Below are positions 26,103 through 35,780 of a stretch of DNA of 64,000 bases, piece after piece. Each line of letters starts with the position of its first letter. Position 1 is the first letter of the stretch. The position numbers and the translations under genes are program-made. Under the pieces are notes generated by a model. That model did not search any database. It had not been told where the DNA came from and saw nothing but the letters and a program-made list of their open reading frames with translations. This stretch comes from Methanospirillum stamsii (GTDB taxonomy: Archaea > Halobacteriota > Methanomicrobia > Methanomicrobiales > Methanospirillaceae), in contig NZ_QGMZ01000018.1 of the NCBI RefSeq assembly GCF_003173335.1, positions 1 to 64,000 on the forward strand, given 5' to 3'.

Positions 26103-26281
26103 AATATTGCTCCAAATAATTGGTTGATATGCTTAAACAGAAATCAGATTAAGGAAATAATTTCAATATTCTGGATCTACAAGGTACCAAATATTGTTCT
26201 TATGTTTAGCACAAAGGACCCTATTACAATGTTTCGATCTCCTCTCCTCGTCTTTTTTAAGAGTAAAAACCACATGATTTT

Positions 26282-27511
26282 TTAATATTCTATTTTTGAT
26301 GGAAGAGATGTCATTTCATCAATGGTATACTTCCCTTTTATCACCAGGTAAACGTAGGGCAGAGCGATTACACATGACACCAGTCCGAATATAAGAAATA
26401 TATTTCCGGTTGTTGAAGCGATTGCAATGACCGGAACAATTGCAAGGGTGGAAGCAAACTGCCCAACATTCAGGGATACTGAGAATCCGCCACTTGCCCA
26501 CCCCAGGAATTGTTTTGGTGTTATAGCGGCAATCCATATCAGGACAGTGGGCATTAAGATACCATTAGCAAGACCTACACAAATAGCTCCAATCAGCACT
26601 ATGATAAGTGAATTAGCAATTCCCAGACTGCAGTACCCGATTGCAAAGAACAGATATACAGAAGTGAGAATCGTGTACCGGGTAAATCTCCAGGCAAGTC
26701 TTCCATAAAATAATCCAATAATTGAAGCAGAACATCCCATAATGCCCAGGAATAATCCACTGATAAGGGCAGTGTTCTCTCCTAATAATCGGGCTGCATC
26801 CATATGTGCAATAAGGTAGGGGAATTTAATTGGCATCAAAAAGAAGAGCATGCTGCCAAGAAACATTGAGATATAGATTACCATGAACGATGAAGTCGGA
26901 AATTTTTCATCTGATGATTTTGTATCTCTTGCAAATTTTCCCAGAGCGGGCTCTTTCATGGTAAGAAGAACACCGGCGAGAATAAAAATCCCAATCAGGT
27001 AAATGAGGAATGCTGCTCGCCAGGATATCCCGGAAAGAAGGCCTCCGCTTATTTCAAGAATTAATACCCCGAAACCCATCGCTGCTGCCTGGTATCCGAG
27101 GACTTTGGCACGGGTTATTCCCTCATAATAACAGGGAATAAGAGAAGAGGTTGCACAGGTTATTCCGGCAATTCCTACTCCGAGGATGAATCTGCCTATC
27201 AATATAGCATAAATCGAGTTGAGAAAATATCCGGAAGTTCCTGCAATGGTAAAGATGACAATAGATGCAGCAAGGATTTTAATTTTACCAATTCTATCAG
27301 AAAGTAATCCGATAAATATACCTGTAACACCAATGGCTAGTGAAGGGAGTGTGACAATGAGGGAGATTAAATATTCCGGTGCATCAGGAAATGCTTCACT
27401 TATTAACGGAAGAGCAGGCGCGACTGCAGCACCCCCCATTAATATCATCATGGCCGAAAGTAAGAGAAAAACTAATGTCAATTTCGTTGGTCTGAATGGC
27501 TCGGAAATCAT
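26282..27511 (-). CDS. MFS transporter
   Basis: A 409-residue, 12-helix major facilitator protein. GLLSDRIGKIKILAAS (loop 2-3 signature) and GRFILGVGIAGITCA (helix 4) are visible. It shares its general layout with the neighbouring MFS gene. It is divergent from a TrmB-type regulator starting 60-odd bp away, so that regulator is the obvious candidate to control it. Export of a metabolite or toxic compound is likely, but the substrate cannot be told from sequence. Confidence 0.82.
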   Translation of the reverse strand: MISEPFRPTKLTLVFLLLSAMMILMGGAAVAPALPLISEAFPDAPEYLISLIVTLPSLAIGVTGIFIGLLSDRIGKIKILAASIVIFTIAGTSGYFLNSIYAILIGRFILGVGIAGITCATSSLIPCYYEGITRAKVLGYQAAAMGFGVLILEISGGLLSGISWRAAFLIYLIGIFILAGVLLTMKEPALGKFARDTKSSDEKFPTSSFMVIYISMFLGSMLFFLMPIKFPYLIAHMDAARLLGENTALISGLFLGIMGCSASIIGLFYGRLAWRFTRYTILTSVYLFFAIGYCSLGIANSLIIVLIGAICVGLANGILMPTVLIWIAAITPKQFLGWASGGFSVSLNVGQFASTLAIVPVIAIASTTGNIFLIFGLVSCVIALPYVYLVIKGKYTIDEMTSLPSKIEY

Positions 27512-27574
27512 GCCCTATCTGATTACAAATATCACCATATCAAAAAAGTGCTCCTGGCTGGAGTAGCTGATGTT

Positions 27575-28345
27575 ATGATCGACGATTCCTTACTCTCTGA
27601 CTTGAAAAAAATCGGTTTTAGTGAATATGAAGCCAAAGTTTACGTGATTCTGACCGCTCTCCGGGTGGCGAGTGCCCGTGAAATACATGAGCAGACGAAG
27701 ATACCCAGAGGGAAAATTTATGAAACACTGACTTCCCTGGCACAGAAAGGATTTATCGTCTCTTCAGGAAAATCCCCTGCCCGATATTCTCCCGTTGATG
27801 TTGCCCGGATATTTGAAAAAATGAAACGTGATTCGACAATCTCCCTTGAAAACCTGTTCAGGCGTCTGAAAGCTTTGGAAACCGAAACTCCTGAACCACT
27901 CATGCAGGGGTATAAGTTATGCACCGAATGGACCCGGGATAACCAGATTCGGATGATGTTGCGTCGGGCGAAATCGGAGATCATTCTTCTTTGCGATGAT
28001 AAAAAAATTCTTTCCAGGTATAGTAATGACATTTCCCATGCAGCAAAGCGAATTGTTCTCTACCTTGTTGTAAGCGACAGGGAACTTGCAGAGTTTACTT
28101 CGGTAAAATGTTATATGGGCGGAAATGATATCAAATCCTCCCGATTTCATCACTTGGAAGAAGAAAACCACACACTTTCGATGAAATTGCTTTTATTGGC
28201 TGATCGGCGGGAGTCATTGTCAATCTTGGAAGAAAATGGATTAATGACGGGAATTTTTATTTGTCCGGATATCTTTGCCAGTTACCTGTCAAAAAAAATT
28301 GTGGATGAAATTGAACCGGTTCGCAAATCTCGAACGGCAGCGTGA
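27575..28345 (+). CDS. TrmB-family transcriptional regulator
   Basis: About 256 residues. The N-terminal winged helix shows LKKIGFSEYEAKVYVILTAL, then TKIPRGKIYETLTSLAQKGF (recognition helix) and a wing, the standard TrmB start. The C-terminal effector half has the fold marker SEIILLCDDKKILSRYSN. I use ATG 27575, which has GGAG about 10 bases upstream, over an in-frame ATG at 27548. TrmB proteins sense sugars or other small molecules and repress or activate nearby transport genes; here the divergent MFS gene is the likely target. Confidence 0.82.
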   Translation: MIDDSLLSDLKKIGFSEYEAKVYVILTALRVASAREIHEQTKIPRGKIYETLTSLAQKGFIVSSGKSPARYSPVDVARIFEKMKRDSTISLENLFRRLKALETETPEPLMQGYKLCTEWTRDNQIRMMLRRAKSEIILLCDDKKILSRYSNDISHAAKRIVLYLVVSDRELAEFTSVKCYMGGNDIKSSRFHHLEEENHTLSMKLLLLADRRESLSILEENGLMTGIFICPDIFASYLSKKIVDEIEPVRKSRTAA

Positions 28346-28377
28346 CCGGTAATCCCCTGCAATAAATTTTTTCATGC

Positions 28378-28393
28378 CCGGAAATTTTTCCGG
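28378..28393. promoter_or_regulatory. Palindrome after TrmB gene
   Basis: CCGGAAATTTTTCCGG has 7-bp inverted arms with a 2-base spacer. It lies about 30 bp after the TrmB stop and 170 bp before the AbrB gene. It could help end the first transcript or be an operator for the next. Confidence 0.35.
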
Positions 28394-28561
28394 AAAATAA
28401 GGAACTCCTAATATTGGGCTTTTTTAAGGTTTCTTCAAATCTCTATAACTTGCCATTAACGTTTTTATTCTCTGGATAGTTTTCAATCTTAACATGAGAA
28501 AACATAATAATCATTCAATTCATACAAATATGAAAAGTATGATTTGGGAGAATAAGTTGTC

Positions 28562-28816
28562 ATGTCAATAGTAGAAGAATCATGTGGAAATGGAAAACAC
28601 ATTTTTGGAACTGTAAAAGTTGGAGAAAGGGGTCAGATTGTCATTCCAAAGGAAGCACGGGAGATATTCGGGATAAATCCGGGAGATGTCCTGATGGTAC
28701 TTGGTGATGAAAAGAGGGGGATAGCAATTGTGAAAGCGGATAAATTTCGTTCATTTGCACTAAAGATGCTCAAAATGTTTGAAGAAAAACCCGCAGACGC
28801 TGAAATGGAGGATTAA
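28562..28816 (+). CDS. AbrB/SpoVT-type swapped-hairpin transcription regulator
   Basis: An 84-residue protein with the AbrB looped-hinge fold: GTVKVGERGQIVIPKEAREI then FGINPGDVLMVLGDEKRG. The C-terminal 30 residues are a charged helix. Such small proteins bind DNA as dimers and usually regulate the operon they start. Its stop is one base from the flavoprotein start (taa-a-atg), so the two genes are cotranscribed. Autoregulation of this two-gene unit is the likely arrangement. Confidence 0.85.
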   Translation: MSIVEESCGNGKHIFGTVKVGERGQIVIPKEAREIFGINPGDVLMVLGDEKRGIAIVKADKFRSFALKMLKMFEEKPADAEMED

Positions 28817-28817
28817 A

Positions 28818-30233
28818 ATGGAGATTTGTGTTCTCAACGGAAGCCCGAAAGGAGAAAAAAGTGTAACCATGCAGTACACGAAATTTTTGGAACTGGCAAA
28901 TCCGGATCATTCATTTCATACCTCTCATATAAGCCAAAAAATCTCTATCCTGGAAAAAAATTCAACCGAATGGGAAAAAGTGATAAATACGATTCAAAAA
29001 GCAGATATTATTCTATGGGCTGCACCGGTATACTTCCAACATGTTCCTGCACAATACAAGCGATTTATTGAACTGATTTTCGAGAAAAAGGTAGACACTC
29101 TCTTTTCCGGTAAATATGCCGCTTCACTTTCGACATCTGTTCATTTCTTTGATCATAAAGTCCATGAATATCTGCAGGGAATAAGCGAGGATCTTGATAT
29201 GCGATTCGTAGGATCATTTTCTGCAGCAATGGAGGATCTTTTGCAGGTAAAGAACCAGGTCGAGCTTACCGCTTTTGGTGATGATATATTATCCGCCTGC
29301 GAATCTCACCGTCCTGTTATACGGGCATATCCACCGGTTCCGGAATTAATACGTGAATATAATCCGGGAGTTATTCAGGATAGTGTTGATAAGGGTGACA
29401 AAAGGGTTTTGATTCTCCATGATTCAAAGTCAGGTTCAAACCTTGAAAAGATGGTAAAACAGATGAGTTCACAATTCTCCGGTGAAATTGATATCCACCA
29501 TCTTGATGACATTGGAATAAAGGGAGGATGTCTTGGATGTGCCCAGTGTGCTTTTGATAATCAGTGCATATATACCGATGGTTTTTGTTCTTTCTGGGAA
29601 AATAAAGTAAAACCATCAGATATTATTGTGTTTGCCGGCACTATCAGGGATCGGTACCTTTCATCTGCATGGAAACAGTTCTTTGACCGGAGTTTTTTCC
29701 TTGGACATATTCCGAGGTTCTCCGGGAAACAACTGATAATTATGGTTCAAGGCCCGCTGGCATCTGTTCCAGGGCTCCGGGAAAATCTTTCATGTCTTAT
29801 TTCCGGTGGAAACCTGGTAGATTTTGTTACTGACGAACCAGGTGATGATGCCTGTATTGATGCACTCATAAGTTCAGTAGCAATGCGGGCTGTCAGGTAT
29901 GCTCATGCAGGGTATCGAAAACCCCCGATGTTCCCTCAGGTTGCAGGACATATAATTCTCCGGGACGAAATCTGGGGGAATTTACGATCAGTATTCAGAG
30001 CTGATCATAAGTATTACAAGTCTCACGGTCTGTATGATTTTCCCCATTACCGATACAAAAAGCGTATTTCACTGTTTTTCTTCTCTCTTATGATGAGTAT
30101 TCCAAGTATTCAGAAAAAAGTAAAACCGGTCATGAAGGATCACATGATCCAGTCTTTCACCCAGGTCTTTACCACCAGTAACGTTTTGAAAAACAGGAAT
30201 TCAAAGATAAATCCCGGTCTGAATACAAAGTAG
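28818..30233 (+). CDS. Two-domain flavoprotein (FMN reductase / iron-sulfur flavoprotein-like)
   Basis: A 471-residue protein starting at ATG 28818, preceded by GGAGG inside the end of the AbrB gene. The N-terminal half opens MEICVLNGSPKGEKSVTMQY, the FMN phosphate-binding loop of NADPH-dependent FMN reductases. The second half, from about residue 190, repeats the fold (RVLILHDSKSGSNLEKMVKQ). It adds GCLGCAQCAFDNQC near 235-248, the Cys pattern seen in iron-sulfur flavoproteins. So two flavodoxin-like units are fused in one chain. Probable role: electron transfer or detoxifying reduction in the cytoplasm. The C-terminal ~100 residues have a hydrophobic patch (ISLFFFSLMMSIPSI). Confidence 0.78.
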   Translation: MEICVLNGSPKGEKSVTMQYTKFLELANPDHSFHTSHISQKISILEKNSTEWEKVINTIQKADIILWAAPVYFQHVPAQYKRFIELIFEKKVDTLFSGKYAASLSTSVHFFDHKVHEYLQGISEDLDMRFVGSFSAAMEDLLQVKNQVELTAFGDDILSACESHRPVIRAYPPVPELIREYNPGVIQDSVDKGDKRVLILHDSKSGSNLEKMVKQMSSQFSGEIDIHHLDDIGIKGGCLGCAQCAFDNQCIYTDGFCSFWENKVKPSDIIVFAGTIRDRYLSSAWKQFFDRSFFLGHIPRFSGKQLIIMVQGPLASVPGLRENLSCLISGGNLVDFVTDEPGDDACIDALISSVAMRAVRYAHAGYRKPPMFPQVAGHIILRDEIWGNLRSVFRADHKYYKSHGLYDFPHYRYKKRISLFFFSLMMSIPSIQKKVKPVMKDHMIQSFTQVFTTSNVLKNRNSKINPGLNTK

Positions 30234-30255
30234 GATCATCCTTATTGGATCTCTT

Positions 30256-30603
30256 CTATTCTTTCCGGTGATGGGCAGGATACCAGAGGAGATCCGTTTT
30301 CGGATCGTACAGAAAGATATCAGAAGTCATATTTGTATCATCGGTTGAGTTTTTCTCACGGAAGGTTGCACGATATTCCAAATCCGAAATCTTTTCCCAT
30401 GTTCCGTTAAATTGTTTCCCAAGTCCTTCTGCTTCAAATACAGAGTCTGCAAGGAAAGAATAAGCCTCAACGTAATCTCCTGCAGTGTATTCATACGTGC
30501 CTATGATGGGATCCTCATGAGTCTGATTCACTGCCAGGGCAAAGGGAGATGCAAAAAAAATACTTCCCAGAATAATTATTCCAATTATGGAAATTCTGCT
30601 CAT
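30256..30603 (-). CDS. Small exported protein of unknown function
   Basis: A 115-residue protein with an N-terminal signal (SIIGIIILGSIFFASPFAL, then AVNQ). The mature part is short and beta-rich: DPIIGTYEYTAGDYVEAYSF and FNGTWEKISDLEYRATFRE. This lipocalin-like pattern resembles the C-terminal domain of the PKD/CARDB surface protein at 12.6-16.3 kb. Function unknown. It is on the strand of the following RND operon, but about 95 bp downstream of it. Confidence 0.6.
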   Translation of the reverse strand: MSRISIIGIIILGSIFFASPFALAVNQTHEDPIIGTYEYTAGDYVEAYSFLADSVFEAEGLGKQFNGTWEKISDLEYRATFREKNSTDDTNMTSDIFLYDPKTDLLWYPAHHRKE

Positions 30604-30698
30604 AATATGTTTATTTTCATCAATCCGGATATAACTTCTGTATTTAAAAAGGGATTTTCTGTATGGATTATGGGTTTAAATGGCCCAACTCTAACCTG

Positions 30699-32921
30699 TT
30701 ATGATTTTCGTTTCATTATTCTCTCTTCAAACCGTCCCATAATCGAAAATATTGCAGGCATGATTACGATTGCTCCAATCAGAGAAAAAACTACCGCTAT
30801 CACCGTCATTATCCCGAAATTTGCAATGATTGGAAACGAGGAGAGTAAGAGTGCTGAAAAACCAAATGCAGTCACCAGTCCGGAAACGGTAATGGAAGCT
30901 CCAATCTTTTGTACACTCTTTTGGATAGCCTCGTTCGGATCTGGTGTATTTCTTTTCTCTTCAAGATATCGCTCCATCATCAGTATTGTATACTCTGAAG
31001 AAACCCCAATTGTTATCGCCCCAAGGGAAGCCGTAATAAATGTGTAGTAAATTGAAAATATCCACATCACCACAGCATTCCATCCGACAACACAGATAAT
31101 CGGAAAGAGGGGAGCGGCAGAGACAATATGACGGTATGCAATTATCAAAAAGAGAAATATCATGATGAATGCCAGGATGGTCATCAGCGGTTTATAATAT
31201 TCAATATAATCCAGTGTAATTGCATTTAATTCAAACTCCCCGGTAGTCCGGACAGAAAGACCTGGTGGTGGCTCAACCCAGTCAGTAGTATCCAGAATTA
31301 CTTTTCTCATCTGGCTGGACTGCTGGGATGTAAGAGAAACAGTCTCGAGCTCCATCAGTGATGAGGTAATACCAGCGATGTACTTATCCTTCTCATCCGC
31401 CGGAATCGATGCCAGTACATTATTCAGTTCGGTCTGTGAGTTCGGGATAGTTCCATTGTTGTAAGTCCTTACAAGAGAAGGAATGCCGGTAACTCCGATG
31501 ATTTTATCCGGATATACTTCACTGATGAAAACTCCGTATCTGTCCATCCATTTGACTGCATTGAGATTTGTCACATCCGGAGCCGTGATAAGTAGTTCAA
31601 CCGGTGTTTGTGATCCAAGGAGATTGGTTACCTTGTCCATTACTACTTTTGCCGGCATATCCGGAGGAACCATAGAATCCATGGTTGTATCAATGGCAAT
31701 TCTGTCATCTACAGCAAGTCCTATCCCGGCAAGCATGAGCACGAATACCAGAAGAATTACGGGAGCTTTAGCGATACGAAGAGCAAGACCTGAAAGAAAG
31801 TTGTTGTATGTATCAAAAAAACTCAATCCCCCTGAAGAACTGACTTTTGGCTGGTAATTAATCAGGAGAGCAAGAGCGGGAAAACCAAAAAGTGTTGCTC
31901 CATAAGCACAGATAATTCCTATAATGGCTGTCTGGGTAAATCCGGTTAATATCGGGAGCGGAGTAATAAAGAGGACAATAAAACCGAGTGCAGTAGCAAT
32001 CATTGCATTCAGTACGGCATATCCGGTGTTGCATATTGTCGTCCTTACCGCTTCATTGAGGGGAGATACAAGAAGTTCATCGTTAAGTCTTGACTGGAAC
32101 TGAACTGCATAATCAATCCCGAGTCCCAGTAATACCGGAAATCCTCCTATTGCTCCGATATTTATAGAGATACGCATTAATCCAAGAAATCCGAACAGAT
32201 AAACCATACCGATAAGGACAAAAAGAAGAGGCAGAAGTCTGTATCGAACAGATCCGAAAAGGATGAAAAGTGCGACAAACATCAGGGAAAAGGCACCGAG
32301 AATGAGTACTACAATCTGCTTTGTCATATTGTCAAGCATCTGTTCATTAAATGCATCGGTTCCGCTGATCTCAATATTTGTTCCGGGTGGAAGGTCAGCA
32401 TTCTCTATTACCGACTGGATTGGGTCAAGAATAGAGGTTGGATCCCCTTCTGCTGTGATCATCCCGAGGGTATGAAGGTCATCCGGAACAAGTTCTTCCT
32501 GGTCTGATTCAGGTAACTGCTCAAAAATTGCCTTAATTTGTGCATTGGATCTCGGAAGGATACCTCCGTTGGCACTTGCGATGACATCGGCGATAGTCTG
32601 TGTTCCGATGACTCCTGGAATTCTGTTTAATTCTTTTTCAAGAATTTGCAGATCATAAAGAACAGAAAAATCCAATGGTTTTGGAGTAGTAATATAGAGA
32701 AGAACGATTTTTTCCCCGCTATAATCTTTGGTATATGTTTTATACCAGATCATTGAGGGATCATCTGCTGAAAGATAGATGTCATCGCCAGATTCCATTG
32801 TCAGGTTACTCATTACTGCAAAAGAAGCCAGAAATAAGAGTACCATTACAAGAAGAACCTGGGCTGGCCTGGCAATAACCAGATCTGCGACCCCTTCATA
32901 AAACCGGTCAATCAGGGACAT
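30699..32921 (-). CDS. RND-superfamily exporter (HAE3/MMPL type)
   Basis: A 740-residue membrane protein with about 12 transmembrane helices in two repeats, each preceded by a large extracytoplasmic loop. The family-specific helix-4 motif is GLGIDYAVQFQSR in the first repeat; the second repeat has GVSSEYTILMMERYLEE at the same place. Members move lipids or hydrophobic compounds to or across the outer face of the membrane using ion gradients. It is the third gene after two COG1361-type surface proteins (gap 22 bp), so it probably works with them in envelope building or secretion; the cargo is unknown. Confidence 0.85.
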   Translation of the reverse strand: MSLIDRFYEGVADLVIARPAQVLLVMVLLFLASFAVMSNLTMESGDDIYLSADDPSMIWYKTYTKDYSGEKIVLLYITTPKPLDFSVLYDLQILEKELNRIPGVIGTQTIADVIASANGGILPRSNAQIKAIFEQLPESDQEELVPDDLHTLGMITAEGDPTSILDPIQSVIENADLPPGTNIEISGTDAFNEQMLDNMTKQIVVLILGAFSLMFVALFILFGSVRYRLLPLLFVLIGMVYLFGFLGLMRISINIGAIGGFPVLLGLGIDYAVQFQSRLNDELLVSPLNEAVRTTICNTGYAVLNAMIATALGFIVLFITPLPILTGFTQTAIIGIICAYGATLFGFPALALLINYQPKVSSSGGLSFFDTYNNFLSGLALRIAKAPVILLVFVLMLAGIGLAVDDRIAIDTTMDSMVPPDMPAKVVMDKVTNLLGSQTPVELLITAPDVTNLNAVKWMDRYGVFISEVYPDKIIGVTGIPSLVRTYNNGTIPNSQTELNNVLASIPADEKDKYIAGITSSLMELETVSLTSQQSSQMRKVILDTTDWVEPPPGLSVRTTGEFELNAITLDYIEYYKPLMTILAFIMIFLFLIIAYRHIVSAAPLFPIICVVGWNAVVMWIFSIYYTFITASLGAITIGVSSEYTILMMERYLEEKRNTPDPNEAIQKSVQKIGASITVSGLVTAFGFSALLLSSFPIIANFGIMTVIAVVFSLIGAIVIMPAIFSIMGRFEERIMKRKS

Positions 32922-32943
32922 CTGATTCCTCTAAAAATAAAAA

Positions 32944-34278
32944 TCATTTTATCAGCCTTTCCTCCCTTTCAATGAAAAGGTACCCTGCAATAATCACTAT
33001 CCCTAGGATAATTACCAGTGATACAGGGGATAAAAGCATGGATAGTATACCCGGTTCCTTTGTTGTAATTTCTATACGCATCGGATCAGAAATTGCAATC
33101 AGGCCATCTTCTCCCCGGTATTTGACATCGGTTAAAATTCCATAGGTTTTTACAAGGGCTGAAGATTCAAGATTAAATATATAATCTGCATCTGCTGATC
33201 CTCCCGGAGGAATAGTTCCAAGAATTATTCCGGTCTCGGGAGATGAAACAGGATCTATGGGTACAATCTTTGCAGTAGCATCATATGCCGGAGTATCACC
33301 TGTATTTAAGTATGTTACCCTGACATTCACCTGACCTCCGGGTTCAATGATTGGTTCGTTGTATTCAAGAAGAAATTTTGGACCTTTCTGAATAGGAATT
33401 CCAATTGAAACAGGTGATGATGTTGTCTGAATTCCGTTTTTATCTTCGTATGATATGATAAGGGTTGCCGGAAGGACAGACTCGTCAGCATTATCATGAA
33501 TTGCTGCCTTCCACTCTACTATTCGCTCTTCTCCCTGGGCAAATGTTCCAAGGTAATAACTTCCCTGGTAGGGTAGGAGCAGGCTTGATGTTCCTGAAAT
33601 TAGTTCTGCAGTTGCATGAACTCCTGCATACTGGCCGATATTGGTAATATTTGCGGTAATTTTCCCGTTTAGTCCGGGTGAGAGATTTGATGATGTTATA
33701 TCATCGACTCTTACACGAACTACTTTTTTTATCGTTACAGGTATGGGAAGTGTCGTGTTGTACGGTTTATACGTAAAAATATTGGATGAGGCTTGCATAG
33801 CAACTGATTCAGCATACTGTGAATTCACCTGAAGGTTCAGGGTATAGGATCCTTCCTTTGCATCGGCAGGAACAATCACTGGAAAAGCAACATGTACAAC
33901 ATCAGAGGGAATCAGGGCCGGAATAGTCAGGGGTGTTGCAATAATATCCACTGGTGCAGTTCCTGGCTTCAGTATTAGTTCTGCTCCGATTCCGACAACC
34001 GGACTTGATGGTACCGGATCTTCGATATCCAGTATTTTTTCCGGAGTATGTCCAATATTACTGATTTCGAAATGAAGTAGCGTTTCATTTCCCGGTTCAA
34101 GTTCATTAGAGCCGGCAACAGTTGCAGAATAATATGGCTGACCATATGGAATGGGGACAGCCGAAACTGAAATTGAACTACAGATGAGACATAACAGTAT
34201 CAGAGTGAATATACACCAGGTAATTACCCGGTATTGTTTTTCAGAATGAAAATATTGGAAGATGACTATTCTGTTCAT
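32944..34278 (-). CDS. COG1361-type envelope protein, membrane-anchored
   Basis: A 444-residue protein with an N-terminal hydrophobic signal (WCIFTLILLCLICSSISVS) and a C-terminal transmembrane helix (LSPVSLVIILGIVIIAGYLF) followed by positive residues. Between them are CARDB-like beta domains, for example GSNELEPGNETLLHFEISNI and EPGGQVNVRVTYLNTGDTP. It resembles the gene just upstream, with a 10-bp gap between them. It probably forms an extracellular partner of the RND protein that follows. Confidence 0.8.
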   Translation of the reverse strand: MNRIVIFQYFHSEKQYRVITWCIFTLILLCLICSSISVSAVPIPYGQPYYSATVAGSNELEPGNETLLHFEISNIGHTPEKILDIEDPVPSSPVVGIGAELILKPGTAPVDIIATPLTIPALIPSDVVHVAFPVIVPADAKEGSYTLNLQVNSQYAESVAMQASSNIFTYKPYNTTLPIPVTIKKVVRVRVDDITSSNLSPGLNGKITANITNIGQYAGVHATAELISGTSSLLLPYQGSYYLGTFAQGEERIVEWKAAIHDNADESVLPATLIISYEDKNGIQTTSSPVSIGIPIQKGPKFLLEYNEPIIEPGGQVNVRVTYLNTGDTPAYDATAKIVPIDPVSSPETGIILGTIPPGGSADADYIFNLESSALVKTYGILTDVKYRGEDGLIAISDPMRIEITTKEPGILSMLLSPVSLVIILGIVIIAGYLFIEREERLIK

Positions 34279-34288
34279 CTTTCCTCCG

Positions 34289-35578
34289 TTATGGCTGTTT
34301 TATCCGGCGGTAATAATAAATACCCCCGCCTATCAGGATAAGGATGATAACACCTGCAAGAATGGTGAAATCTCCCGATGATTCTGTAACAATTACCGGA
34401 ACCTTAATTGGATCTGAAACATATTCGGTCAGGTTGATATCGGTATACCTGATTTCAGAATCAAGTGCATAATCTTTTGAGGTTGTATCGCTATTTACGT
34501 TCAGTTTAAATCTTGCTGTTGCAGTTTCTCCAGGCTTGATCGTTCCAAGGTATGACTGGTCATCTTCACTGGTGAATGGATCAACAATATTAATCCCTGC
34601 CTGTGCATTGTAAACCGGATTCAATCCTGTATTTCGATATTCAACATTGATAACTTCTTTCCCTCCGGAACTTACCGACTGTGGGGTGCTTACAACCTCG
34701 AAGGTTATTTTCTGATTGAAACCGGCACTGATGTCCTTCTGGCTGGTTTCTGCCGCAAGTCCCTGGTAATCTGTGTATGTGGCAAATAATTTCAGGGGAT
34801 ACTGAATAGCCGCATCTGCATCTGAAGCTACCGATACTTTAAAAGAGAGAGTGTTACTTTCGTCTTTAGGGAATTCCCCAACATATATACTATTCTGGAT
34901 AGGAACGATTGGGCTATTTCCAACCGGTTCAATGGTAAATACCGTCTCTTTTCCCGTGTCAGATCCGACATTTTTCACAGTAACGGTGATATGACCTTCC
35001 CCGCCAACATTCAGATCACCAGTATCTACAGAAATGATTTGAAGAGTTACAGCAGGACGCACCGTTACGGGAAGATAAAATGTCTTTTCATCATCTTTAA
35101 AAGCATACTGGATTTCATCAATTCCCGTCTGTGTTGCCTGGCTCATATATTGGTACGAGACGGTGAGAGGAATCTGGTATGATCCGCTTTTTGCAGATTC
35201 CGGCACTGTGATTTCAAAGGTCGTTTGTGTTACGGTTCCGGCTTTTATATCTCCAAGGATTTGGGAATCTGTGGTGACCTGAACCGGACTGTCTCCTGAG
35301 TTTAAGTCAGCGGTAAGGGATAGTGCAGTGGTTGGAAGGTAATCAGGAGTAATTGTTCCTTCATCCACAAATTTCATATTCACCGTTCCACTGTTTGTAA
35401 TTGATATCGTAAGATCTGTTTTTTCACCTATGCGAAGTTCATTGCTGCCAATAATCGCAGTTGATATTACCGGCTGTCCGGAAGAGTATTTTTCACCTGC
35501 TAAAACTGGGGATATGCAACAAAAAAGCAATAAAAGGAGAATTAATCCTGATATCCTTGTGATCCGGAGGAGTTCCAT
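34289..35578 (-). CDS. COG1361-type envelope protein, first gene of RND operon
   Basis: A 429-residue protein with signal peptide (ISGLILLLLLFCCISPVLAG), CARDB-like domains (GSNELRIGEKTDLTISITNS, VTVKNVGSDTG, VSSGGKEVINVEYRNTGLNP) and a C-terminal membrane anchor (FTILAGVIILILIGGGIYYY then RRIKQP). It begins a three-gene unit with a paralogue and an HAE3 transporter. Palindromic ATGAAT repeats at 35614-35662 lie in its promoter region. Likely sited on the outer membrane face. Confidence 0.8.
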   Translation of the reverse strand: MELLRITRISGLILLLLLFCCISPVLAGEKYSSGQPVISTAIIGSNELRIGEKTDLTISITNSGTVNMKFVDEGTITPDYLPTTALSLTADLNSGDSPVQVTTDSQILGDIKAGTVTQTTFEITVPESAKSGSYQIPLTVSYQYMSQATQTGIDEIQYAFKDDEKTFYLPVTVRPAVTLQIISVDTGDLNVGGEGHITVTVKNVGSDTGKETVFTIEPVGNSPIVPIQNSIYVGEFPKDESNTLSFKVSVASDADAAIQYPLKLFATYTDYQGLAAETSQKDISAGFNQKITFEVVSTPQSVSSGGKEVINVEYRNTGLNPVYNAQAGINIVDPFTSEDDQSYLGTIKPGETATARFKLNVNSDTTSKDYALDSEIRYTDINLTEYVSDPIKVPVIVTESSGDFTILAGVIILILIGGGIYYYRRIKQP

Positions 35579-35613
35579 AATGTAGGTAAGGGAATCGAAT
35601 ATTGATATAAGTT

Positions 35614-35662
35614 ATGAATTTATCATGAATTCATGGATAATATTACAATTTTCATGAATGAA
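35614..35662. promoter_or_regulatory. Clustered ATGAAT palindromes upstream of COG1361/RND operon
   Basis: Within 49 bp there is ATGAAT (35614), the perfect 10-bp palindrome ATGAATTCAT (35625-35634) and TTCATGAA (35651-35658). Spacing is about 10-27 bp. They precede the ATG at 35578 by about 40-80 bp, so they could be operator sites. The remaining part of 35579-35780 has no gene. Confidence 0.4.
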
Positions 35663-35780
35663 GTCTATGATTAATGCTTGATTTAATGCGAAATATTTAA
35701 TCACTTAGGGCATACTTCTTATTGCGGATATGCCCCTTCCGGCAAAACCCGTGTTCTTTTGAAATTTTTTTGCTGTTTGA

